From Krasilnikovozyma curviuscula (taxonomy: Eukaryota > Basidiomycota > Tremellomycetes > Cystofilobasidiales > Mrakiaceae), in contig MVAQ01000252.1 in NCBI GenBank assembly GCA_014825775.1, positions 1 through 29,179 of the forward strand: a DNA stretch of 29,179 bases, in the 5' to 3' direction. The notes under the pieces are model-generated. The model was not told the origin of the DNA and made no database searches. It saw only the letters and a program-made list of their open reading frames with translations. This document shows, piece after piece, positions 20,426 through 29,179 of this stretch. Positions within the stretch are counted from its first letter, which is position 1. Each line of letters starts with the position of its first letter. Both the position numbers and the translations under genes were made by a program.

Positions 20426-21599
20426 TTAGTATTCACTTTGCTCTATGATCGCTTTGGCTTTAAGCAACTGAAACCGGAGTGATTCGATAATCCTATCTCT
20501 CTCCATCAGGCTATCTTCCAAGTTCTCGATGAAGTTTTTTCTTCTCTCTCGAAACCTTCGAGCTCCGATTTTGTTTCTGAGTTGCTTTTTTTGCTTTGGA
20601 GACAGTTTTGAGTAAGCGTCGTCTCCTACTCCCCAAAAATCTTCTTTTCCTGACATTTGGGAGAAACAGGGAGCAGTTTGTTAGATATGTATATAATTTA
20701 GAGAAGATCTCGGAGATACCGACCGCTGAAGTCCGGCTCCGAGCAAGTCATCCTGTCCCCCTTTCGATTTCAACTTCCACCTAGAACAGTGGTATTTCAA
20801 AATCAGAGTCAGTCAGATTACCAGGCTCAAGGAAGAACTACACAAGGAGAGAGCCTCTTACCGTTCCTGTATTCATTAAAGTCATGAGGTAAAGGTGGAA
20901 TCAGGATGGTTTTTGATTCTAACAGTGGGTGGATTTCGTCCCTAGAGACATGTGAGCCTGGAGATGGACAGGCTGCGTCGAAGTGACTGTCATCCCACTG
21001 AGGGCTACTTAAAGAAACCCTTTTGAAAGGCGAAATGCAACGTATTCGATCTGTTGCCCTTGGAGTATTGGGTAGAAACCGGGGAAGAGTCCAGTCCATG
21101 ACCGTATTTACATCGTAAGGGTGTTTCTCAAACGCGCTGGAAGCAGTTTCCATGGGCATGACGAGTGAAGTTTGTGTTGGTGTTCGGTCATTGCTCCGCC
21201 AGAAAGTATTGACAACAGACTGAGCCAACCTCATCGTCCCCTCTGGTGTTTTCTTTTGGCAAAAAAACAATCGGGAATGAGCAAATGGCTTTGTGTGACC
21301 GATGCAGAACAGCAGCCCGACCGACCGCAGAAACAGATGATTGGGATTCAGCCTGCCTAAGGTCTTTAATCATTTGCTCATAGTTGAGTTCGGGTAACTG
21401 AGGGATCAATCTTTGTTAGAGACGGTCAACTCTCTTTTGACTTAGCTGGGAATGGGCTGGCTCCCACCTCACTGTCGTTATGGGCTTTGGCAGCGATATC
21501 GGGACATGATTCTTCTTCGTATTGCTGAAGATATTCTCCACAGTATTTCTCAAAGTCAAAGGATGTTTCCATTGCCTTGATCAGAATAGAAGAAGCCAT
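20426..21599 (-). CDS. bZIP transcription factor, about 272 aa
   Basis: Four exons on the minus strand: 21599-21468, 21397-21326, 21252-20862 and 20649-20426; phases close, 272 aa. The bZIP domain is at the C-terminus: basic region NKIGARRFRERRK from about residue 224, followed by a short zipper (NFIENLEDSLMERDRIIESL, leucine/isoleucine heptads). Phe sits where most bZIPs have Cys or Ser in the NxxxAxx(C/S)R signature. The N-terminus is acidic (DFEKYCGEYLQQYEEE), likely an activation region, and the middle is Ser/Pro-rich. Intron 3 is 212 bp, far longer than the others in the window. The stop at 20426 gives a very short zipper; a donor-like GTGAAT just before it could lead to a further exon, so the 3' end is uncertain. 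Divergent from the SNG1-like gene, with one partial site ATCGCCCAT at about 22067-22075 between. Confidence 0.8.
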
Positions 21600-22228
21600 G
21601 CAAATACGCAGTCTAAAGTTGAAGAAAAGGCAAGGTCATCAGGTAATGGTAAAAAGCCACCTTGAGAAGGAAGCAATGATCAATAAGAGATCTTCCTACA
21701 GAATGTCAGTCTTCGAGCATTCAAATCAGATATAGAACGACGCAAGCATTAACCTCAGCAGCTGCTGCCGATGAGGAAGCCCAAATCGGTGCGCCGAGTT
21801 ATGCTAGCCTGGGAATAAGTTTAACGACGTCACCATTAACATTGATGCGGAAGCGGACTGAGCGTACACATGGATCAAAGAACGATGTTCAGCCTAATGA
21901 CGTTGCCACTTTTTGCTCTTGCATGGTCAACCAATCATAATTTTCTTTTTCACAACGGCCACAATGTTCACTGACTTCCCATTTCGATCTATCGTCTTGT
22001 TTCAGACCAGTTCGCTATGCAGCTAGAGCGCAAAGGGCATGGCGGCTCTCGACCGACATGGTCATATCGCCCATTTTGCGGCACGCCGAATGGCTGACAG
22101 AAAGCTTGCCCGACATTTCTGCATTGGAAAACTTTTGGGATTGAAATATTGAACTTAGGTACAGTTCCGCTCTATTTCATCGTATCATCAACACCCAGTC
22201 CTACCAGAGATAACAGACAATAGGCAGG
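21600..22228. promoter_or_regulatory. Divergent intergenic region of the bZIP and SNG1-like genes
   Basis: 629 bp between two divergent starts. It contains one partial match (TCGCCCAT, about 22068-22075) to the cluster element, not repeated. No other gene or strong motif was seen. Confidence 0.35.
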
Positions 22229-24336
22229 ATGCCGACTCTCGCACCGTTACCTACTACACCTCGCTCACAGTACAGCGATGATCCACCTGCATCTTCACCG
22301 GAAGACGATACCGCCATTCATCGAGTCACGTCATACGAAGAGCGTATACTATCCTCGGTTGCTTCACGTGAGGCCAGAGATGCTGCACAAGATAGTCCCT
22401 TGCATGAGATGTCACCGAAAGAGCGTTTAGGTCAACCGGCTATAGAGCAGCCAGTGAAGGAGAGAGTTGACTCAATCAAGTCCCCGAAGATGATAAAAGC
22501 AGCTATAAAATCTATAGTTATTGCAGCATTGATTGTTGGAGGAACGATGTGGTTTGACGGTGAGTCTTGAAGTTTTGGCATTTATTACGTGGAGAGCTCA
22601 GCTCTGGTCTCATATTTACATTGAACTATTCCATCATGCTTCAGGTCTTTGGATTTTCGGATCACTCTACGGAGCATCTGAAAGAGCCTATCGACTGAGG
22701 GTAAGTGGCTTCTCAGAAACGTTTGGGTAGGTCTTGTTCTGACGCCGTCCCTTCGAGAATGCGATAGATCCTAGTTGCCGACTTTGATGGCAGCATTTTT
22801 GGAGCCGCTTTATTGAAAGCCGCTAAAGACTTGACTGGGCCGAGAAACGTTTGTGATTTAGAGATTGTCACTGGGTATACGGTTGAAGAAATGAAGCGTA
22901 AGGTGTTCGAGGGCGATGGGTCTACTTGGGCAGCAGTATGGGCATCACCGGGAATGACATCAGTTAGTCCTTTCAATCTTAATTTTTTTTTTTTTACTAG
23001 ATCTGACTGAAGTGAGTAAACGATGAAAGGCATTCAACAACTCTTTAGCATCTAATGCATCAGCTATTACGTATGATCCAAGTCAAGTTTTCGTCTACAC
23101 TGGTGTACACACACGGTACTATGCTGCATTTGAGGAATATGTCTATCTTAGTATTGAAAATACTGTCGCACTCGCCGTTTCTTCGATCCGATCCCAGGTT
23201 GTAGGATACACTGATTTAAATCTGTCAGCTCTGAGTTCCACACAGAAGGGGGTGCTTGCAAACCCGGCAGGGGATGCTTCTTTCGACGACATTGCACCCT
23301 TTCCTTTTCAAAGCAGAGTACTGGTAAATAAAAGTTTTTTGCTTCACCTTACTCAATAATGGAAACATGTTCGAACTTAGGTTTTTTGTCGGTTTTAGGT
23401 CAACACTATAGGGACGGTAATACCGATTGTTTCGCAGTTTTTCGTGAGTACCATCACTCGGCAATCTTTGAGATTACCCATGTTACAGAAATAATTATGT
23501 ATCAAAACTAAACCTGCTGATACACTCTTAGTTTCAAATGGCTCTTAATGGCATTTTTACTGGATTTGGCCTATATCATCGGGTCACAACCGCTACATTA
23601 CTCAAGTGGAAATATCCAATTAAGCTTCTTTGGACGTTGTTTATAGCTCTTACAGCAGTCGCGTTACCAGAAATATTTAGCGAAGGTTAGAAAATTGAGT
23701 TCAAGAACTTTATAGCACTCTGGGCCTCTCAGTGGTAAATGTCACATCTCAGAAACTCACTGCGTTTGGTTTTGTTGACAGATTTTTTTGGGTTATAGGC
23801 TGCTTTGTATGATCCAGTATTCGTGGTTTTCATTCTGCCTCGGATTCATACCGATCCCTTACATGCCTAATGTTGTTGTTACGACCATCCTACTCTCTGG
23901 TTAGTTTGAATTTTGTTATTTTTGTTTCTCGGTAGAGCAATGCCTATTTGCTTTTTCTTTCACTCCTTTACGAGTACCTGCTGACAAGTTGTTCCGTACA
24001 TGAATCTTCAACAGTGGCATCGACGCTTTATCCAACAGATGTACAGAACATTTTTTATAGGATATCCTACGCATTCCCTGCTCATGGTACGTGTTTTCAT
24101 TTCAATTCTAAATCAGAGCGCTTAAGAACATTGAAGAACAGTATTAACCCATATCTTTAGCTTTCTGGCAGGTGTCGATTACCATCTACGGCAAAGGTGC
24201 TGTGAATAAACTCTACATCCATCTTCCGATCTTATTTAGCTGGCTCGTAGTTGGTGAGACTGCTCAGGTCTGGTCGGAAACAGTGTGGTCTAAGAAATCT
24301 TTTCAGGAAGGGGACGCTAATCAGGCTGGACACTAA
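22229..24336 (+). CDS. SNG1-like DUF3533 membrane protein, about 480 aa, with one unresolved frame break
   Basis: Nine exons read as 22229-22559, 22645-22700, 22768-22962, 23030-23323, 23399-23443, 23532-23685, 23782-23899, 24015-24086 and 24161-24336. A hydrophilic N-terminus of about 90 residues leads to a first transmembrane helix (IKSIVIAALIVGGTMWF), then the family signature FGSLYGASERAYRLR and ILVADFDGSIFGAALL. A large non-cytosolic domain follows, then several C-terminal helices (ALNGIFTGFGLYHR, LYPTDVQNIFYRISYAFPAH, LPILFSWLVVGE). DUF3533 proteins include yeast Sng1, linked to resistance to nitrosoguanidine and to lipid asymmetry. Exon 6 ends in phase 1 but exon 7 must start in phase 0; the offset is one base, beside a T7 run (23783-23789). 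This is either a sequence error, a true frameshift, or an exon-6 donor I missed (GTCGCG at 23658 would fit but is weak). Confidence 0.75.
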
Positions 24337-24384
24337 AATCAATGCGTATAAGCTAGGTTAGCTTTTGATAAATATGTAATGCCC

Positions 24385-24525
24385 TGTGACGACCGGAGTC
24401 GCCCGCAAGTAAAGTAAACAATGCTAGATTATCGCTAAATACTAAGTATGCGCGCAAGTACATCGTAAATATACTAAAGTGTGAGGATGAAAACCCCTCC
24501 CTGTGGGAGGGGAAACTCTCACGGA
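24385..24525 (+). repeat. Diverged LTR-like dispersed repeat, copy 2
   Basis: Starts TGTGACGACCGGAGTCGCCC and matches copy 1 near 19150. It contains a strong hairpin, CCCCTCCC-TGT-GGGAGGGG, at 24494-24512, nested in GTGAG (24481-24485) and CTCAC (24519-24523). The right boundary is unclear and may reach about 24660. As with copy 1, no coding region of a retroelement is recognisable next to it. Confidence 0.4.
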
Positions 24526-26161
24526 CCGGCCAGGGCTACTGGCGCGACTCAATGAACACTATAGTAAATCAAAACAAAGCAAGAAAAACAACTGGCGCTC
24601 AGTTGTTTCCCGTCAAGTCGCTGTATATATGATCAAGTGCCCTAATAGCACTCCCCCGAAAATTATTCGAATTAAGCATCGAGTCCAGAAGGGTGAATGA
24701 GAGACCTGACTGAGCATAGGATGTGTTTCGCTCGGTCGCAAACGTGTCTCGCGCAAGATCAGAGCCCCCAGAACAAACTTTATCTGCCTCGGTCGTGATA
24801 ATATCATCATAACACTCAACTGCGTGCCGACGGTTGAATGGATCGCCGCACGTGTGACGCACGCCTAATATCCTACTACGCCAACGAGTCGCAAGGTGCA
24901 AGTCATGTATTTCTGCAAGTCTGAAGACACAACCACAATTTGCTGGTTCTAATCTGGTCCGAAGACGCAAGATAGAGATCCAGCTTTCCAACATTCGCTC
25001 TCGCTGCCAGAAAGTCTCGGCGCACTGCCAATTGATAAGACAACAGTGCACCCCGCAAACTTAGATCATGTTTGCCTCGATGAAACAAAACAAAGCCGAG
25101 GTAGCGTTTGTCATTTTAATCCATGGAATCAATACCCCAAGACAACTTGCAAGAGGTGGAAAAGGAACGGGTAAGCGTAAGAAAATAGTACTAACCGACG
25201 CACAGAGAGTTCGTTCTTTCAGACACTTGATAAGGTGATCATTATCTTTATAGAATAGATGGGAGGAACCGAGAAATTTTGAAGATGACAGAGATAGAAT
25301 TGATGATATGTGGGTTTCATAAACGAATTGTTCTGACAGTAGCGGTCGAAGAAAAAATGGGGAGCGCCAGTCGTGATAACACCAATTCATTTGTTCTGTC
25401 GCAGCTTTTGCGAATACTCCCCACAAGGACAACTCATCGAGAGGAGTAACTTGTAACTTTTGGTCATTTACCATCTCTTCAGCTCAAGACGCCTGTCTAT
25501 CTTAACTTGTGTATGGGGGATGTGTAATATCGACGTGTCAGATGAGATCAATCAATCCTGCTTTGCCCTTTATCTGTAAAACTTTCAAAGGCTTTTCTTT
25601 TTCTCGTTTCCATTTCTTTGACTTTTTGGGCCGTTGGGCCGCCTGAGCTTCCTTGAACCACAAAGACATTCTGCCTTTGTATATGTATATCATTTTCCCT
25701 TCATCACTTCCTTGCCAAGCAAGCACCAGTCCTTCCCTTCGTGTGGAGAACCCACACCAGCGACATCCGACATGCTTTGTTCTAACGTCTTAGGTTCAAC
25801 TCGGCTTTGGTTCAACTCAAAGTCAGTTTTGATGGGTAACATGTTCTCTGCGGCAAATCTTTTTTACGTCAGCTGGTATCTGGAGCTGTAAAATGGAATA
25901 GTCCGTAGAGAAATTGTCAGCATATCAAGAACTCCGTCTTCATACAATGGACTTGTAGTAGCACATACCAGCATTTCTAGTCCATTCTCTCGCTTGATAC
26001 TGTTTCGTGTCAAGGATGTTTGCTCTGCAGAAAGTGAGAGGAGTTGGAGCAACTGATTGCGTAGCTTTAGGGTCCACATTATACCTAAAGGGTGATTTGC
26101 TGTTAGCCCAAACATCCGATTGAACTCGCAATTGAAGCCTTACTTATCAGACTAATCATCC
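24526..26161. other. Subtelomeric gene-poor stretch
   Basis: About 1.6 kb without a recognisable gene. Minus-strand ORFs of 150 codons (24599-25051) and 137 codons (25061-25474, true ATG at 25474, beginning MVNDQKLQVTPLDELSLW) show no family. The second has protein-like composition at its start and could be an orphan exon or a relic; confidence is low. Confidence 0.4.
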
Positions 26162-27204
26162 TTATGCTGCGACAGTCCTAAAGCGGGTTTGAACACATTG
26201 TTGATAGTGCCATTTGATCAATACTGGGTCGGGTCTTGTATCCTCATAGTTTCTGAACCTCGATGGATGAAGGACTAGGCCATTGAACTCACGACCAGAC
26301 GATGGCCCTGGTGTTGGATTGAAGTAATGGACGAAGTAGTCACCATCCTTAACAATCCGAACGTTAATGAATGCTTTACTAATCTCGAGTGGCAAGATCT
26401 TATTTACCTACCTTGAAATATAGGGACCATTCATACTTGTCAAAGCTATGGTGAAGATCTTTCCGGAGGAGGAGTCCCATTGACACATCAAATAAAGAAT
26501 CATACGACTCAAGAAGGCTTTCATAGATCTAAAATATATGAATGAAGGTCATGAGTTGAAAGCCGACTAGAGAGCGTGATAGAAATAAACTTACATCTGG
26601 TCTACTATACGGGACAATGTGAGAAGCTTCACACTTTGTGTAGTAAGCTTCTGTCATAAGACAGTTTCCATCTCGAGCAAGAAGAGAGGCGCGAAATTGA
26701 TTCTAAGGAATTCAAATAATCAAAACTCAGCGGACGATCATCAGCTGAGAGATTCGAAAGTGGTAGATGATTGGATACCTGGAAGATGGAAGATCGAGAT
26801 GAATTACTGAGTGTAGACTCATCGGCATCAGGTTCTGCTGGCCTATACCTTCTCTTGGATGCAGGTCCAACAGAGAAAGTGACTGGGGTCGACTCAGCTG
26901 ACGAGCAACAAGAAATCGTCAGATTTTTTTTGGACAAATGAGAAAGCTACAATGATGGGTTCTTACCAAACGGTACAAAAGAGTACGTTCCTGCTGTAGG
27001 AGTTGGAATTCCTTCAATGTCGATAAGACGACCTTCTTCGTTTACCAACAGAGAAACGACATCTTCAATATATTCCCAATTGTTTATTGAAGAGCTGAGG
27101 AGAAACTCCATGGGAATGGTTGCGACGAGAAGAGCACCATCATTGGCTATAATCTTTATAGAACCTCCTCGCCATCGAGACAGGGACGAGGCGAATATGG
27201 ACAT
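26162..27204 (-). CDS. HNH_2-type nuclease-like protein, 255 aa (paralog A)
   Basis: Five exons on the minus strand: 27204-26967, 26897-26779, 26702-26595, 26528-26412 and 26347-26162; phases close, 255 aa. The N-terminal domain (RWRGGSIKIIANDGALLVATI, trimmed core NDGALLVATI; NNWEYIEDVV; AGTYSFVPFG) is followed by a Ser-rich basic linker. The HNH_2 (PF13391-like) domain has the Cys pair CLMTEAYYTKCEASHIVPY with its His, then MGLLLRKDLHHSFDKYEWS with the second His pair, and a C-terminal block GDYFVHYF and YEDTRPDPVLIKWHYQQC. These proteins form large, poorly characterised families in fungi, especially basidiomycetes; nuclease activity is inferred from the domain and untested. It faces away from its paralog B, about 800 bp apart. 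All key Cys/His residues are present and the frame is open, so this copy may be functional. Confidence 0.85.
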
Positions 27205-28005
27205 GGTGGGAAGTTGGAAGACTTGAATGAGTAGAAAGATAGCCTGCAGACGCGGACAAGAAATGAGAAAATAATTCCTTTGACCGCTGTGCCACGGCAC
27301 AGCTGGTGACAGCAAAAATCCCTGGCACTCGTGGGACTCGAAACGCCACAGCGATGCAAGCAGCAAAATCGGCTAGGGGGACTAGAAAATAATATCCAAC
27401 GATGTCTGGTTGACTGTTGGCGTTGTTGTCAAACAAGCAGAGGCGAAAAACCGGGCGGTAGCCACAATAGGGTGAGCGCTACTAATTTGTCAAGCCAATA
27501 AATCTCGGAATTACATACAGAAGGAATTGGAAGATGAGTTAACATAGGGATTGGTTGATGTCGGGATGAACACTGGAGATCAAATTCTTCAAGCAAAAGT
27601 GGGCAAGGGTGGAGAACATCGGGGACCGATTAACATCTCACTTGTAATTCTTCTGAAATTGTGATTCTGCTCGCTCAGCTTGCCAAGATCATCGATTGAT
27701 GTAACTATAGATTGGCTTACATTATGTTTAAGCTTGGGACTTGCCACAGCTGTTTCACCACCTGCAGGTGCTCTCATTGCGAACTCTTCAGCTGCTCTTG
27801 CCAGCTCAGACCAAAGCTCTCCTCCTTAACCTACGTTGAGCCAGTTGTTACTGTAAGTACTGAAAACTCACCTACTTTCCTTCGTAAGTTTCTGTTGTAT
27901 CAAGTGAAGAGAACCCATTCTTACATGACTCGTTGCAGAAGGGTCCTCTACCCCTCTTTCTTCTTCTCTTCCCCTCTGGCACAAACCACCAACTCCGCAA
28001 CTGCC
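27205..28005. other. Divergent intergenic region between the two HNH_2 paralogs
   Basis: About 800 bp between divergent starts. ORFs at 27140-27436 (-) and 27712-28170 (+) extend from the coding exons into upstream sequence and show no extra domain. Short coding start contexts (CAACTCCGCAACTGCCATGG for B) support the chosen ATGs. Confidence 0.45.
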
Positions 28006-29092
28006 ATGGCCCCATTGACGTTCTTTACCTCTAGTCAGAAATGGAGGGGAGAGTACGTTGAATTAACAATTAATGACGGCCAACTGCTGGCCACCATTAC
28101 CATCAGCTTCTTAGCTAGTAGCCAGACCAACTCATGGAGTACGTTAGTGATGTTGTTGCAAAGCTTGTAAACGAAAAAGGTGTTATTATTGATCCAACAG
28201 GAGTTCCTGTTGAGAGGTCCGGTAAACCAGAAGCAGGGACGTACATTTTCGAAACAATTGGTACATCATTCTCTTTCACAAATGATTCCCTACTTTTGGC
28301 AGCTTCTGACTCCCTCTGCCTTTCTTGCCAGTCCCACATATGAAAACCACTTTTTCTACAGGCCCTGAATCCAGCAGGTCAGCTCAGCGACCCGCTAATC
28401 CGGATTCATCAAGTGCTTCCACCGTCAGCAACTCGAAGCGATCTTCTACCCATCAGGTACGTCAATTTAGCTCATCTTTTTACGTAGCAGTATAATTGAA
28501 TAATTGTTTTGTTTTCATGGCACATGGTATTCCCAGAATTCTTTCCGTGAAGAACTGATATTTCGAGACGGGAGATGCCTTCTTAGTAACAGGAAATACT
28601 ATGGATGCACACCGTCACACATCGTCCCATTCAGTAGAGCAAACGTGAAACCTATTCCACGCATCAGCCTGATAACTAATAGCTCTTTGACTGATGCTCG
28701 TGATTTTCTCCACCTACAGATAAACGAACGCTTACTTGAACGCTTACTCTCGACAGCAAGTCTCTTTGAAGTCACCATGGACCTTTTACTTCGAGATGAT
28801 CTTCACCATTCCTATGACAAACTTGAGTGGTCATGTATTTCAAGGTGGGTACCTGTATTCTGAGCCTCTGTCGTTGCGTGCTAGAGCTTACAATCTCCAT
28901 ATACCCTTCTTCAAGGATGGAGATTACATTGTACACAGCTTTTTTCCTAGAGAAGAATCTGACCGCGTTTATCATGGGAAGGTCTTGCTCCCTACTAGGT
29001 TCAGAGACTACATTGAAACCAGGCCAGATCCGATATTGTTGGCATGGCATTATAAGCAGTGCATACAGATTCGGTTCAGGGGATTAGGTTAG
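28006..29092 (+). pseudogene. HNH_2-type nuclease-like paralog B, frameshifted and abutting the telomere
   Basis: Same gene structure as paralog A: exon spans 28006-28260, 28362-28456, 28537-28644, 28720-28844 and 28916-29092, with introns at matching positions and identical length of exon 3 (108 bp). Family blocks are kept: NDGQLLATITISFL, EYVSDVVAKLVNEKG, GRCLLSNRKYYGCTPSHIVP with its Cys and His, LLLRDDLHHSYDKLEWS, GDYIVHSFF and TRPDPILLAWHYKQC. Compared with A it lacks one base near 28136 (TGG|AG before the EYV block) and one near 28833 (EWS|YFK), so the frame breaks twice although all introns would still splice. The last codons and the stop (TAG, 29090-29092) are made by TTAGG telomere repeats, replacing the final few residues seen in A. 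It is either a young pseudogene or an intact gene with two end-of-contig sequence errors. Confidence 0.8.
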
Positions 29093-29179
29093 GTTAGGTT
29101 AGGTTAGGTTAGGTTAGGTTAGGTTAGGTTAGGTTAGGTTAGGTTAGGTTAGGTTAGGTTAGGTTAGGTTAGGTTAGGT
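29084..29179 (+). repeat. Telomere: (TTAGG)n, about 19 units
   Basis: Perfect tandem TTAGG from 29084 to the last base, G-rich strand running toward the end as expected at a chromosome right end. The unit is five bases, not the TTAGGG usual in fungi. Confidence 0.95.

Noticed and set aside
24599..25051. 150-codon minus-strand ORF near repeat copy 2, possibly a retroelement gag fragment
   Set aside because: No recognisable gag, protease or polymerase motif; starts at a non-ATG codon and composition is that of random reading.
28772..29050. 92-codon minus-strand ORF near the telomere
   Set aside because: Antisense of the HNH_2 paralog B exons, which match paralog A on the plus strand.
1..29179. 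CRISPR array, rRNA or tRNA genes
   Set aside because: No regularly spaced repeats other than the telomere; I saw no cloverleaf-type sequence or rRNA-like block, although a tRNA scan would be needed to exclude a tRNA fully.

Overview
The window is the end of a fungal chromosome. The right edge (29084-29179) is an uninterrupted tandem array of TTAGG, G-rich strand pointing outward, i.e. a telomere. Genes are split by many short GT-AG introns (mostly 50-90 bp; the Zn2Cys6 regulator has 11, the transporter 10). Fungal-specific families (Zn2Cys6 regulator, DAL5/TNA1-type permease, SNG1-like DUF3533 protein, subtelomeric HNH_2 proteins) are present. The intron density and the HNH_2 family suggest a basidiomycete rather than an ascomycete, but this is inference. 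All gene models were built by hand from reading frame, splice-site phase and family resemblance.

Layout. 1-964 (-): 5' part of an NAD-dependent epimerase/dehydratase gene with an N-terminal membrane anchor, cut by the window edge. 965-4546: mostly non-coding, with two unrecognised ORFs. 4547-5280 (+): small cupin protein, four exons. About 5960-6850 (-): decayed FAD-dependent monooxygenase pseudogene. 7447-10278 (+): 666-aa Zn2Cys6 transcription factor. 10463-12740 (-): 510-aa MFS permease. 13064-13884 (+): nitroreductase-like FMN protein. 14227-15962 (-): 2-oxoglutarate/Fe(II) oxygenase. 16433-17857 (-): dihydrodipicolinate synthase/N-acetylneuraminate lyase family enzyme. 18065-19095 (+): GNAT acetyltransferase. 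20426-21599 (-): bZIP factor. 22229-24336 (+): SNG1-like membrane protein with one unresolved frame break. 26162-27204 (-) and 28006-29092 (+): a divergent pair of HNH_2 nuclease-like paralogs, the second frameshifted and running straight into the telomere.

How it may work together. The transporter, nitroreductase, 2OG oxygenase, aldolase-type lyase and acetyltransferase look like a small subtelomeric metabolic cluster next to a Zn2Cys6 regulator. The three promoter regions that serve these five genes share a repeated element, TCGCCCAA/TTGGGCGA, including a perfect 16-bp palindrome upstream of the oxygenase. I did not find this cluster of sites at the cupin, Zn2Cys6, HNH or SNG1 genes. The simplest reading is co-regulation by one factor, possibly the linked Zn2Cys6 protein; the substrate of the pathway cannot be told from sequence. 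The decayed FAD monooxygenase and the cupin may be a lost and a peripheral member.

The distal 5 kb shows typical subtelomeric decay: diverged dispersed repeats with GC-rich hairpins, long gene-poor stretches, and a duplicated nuclease-like gene whose last codons and stop are supplied by telomere repeats.
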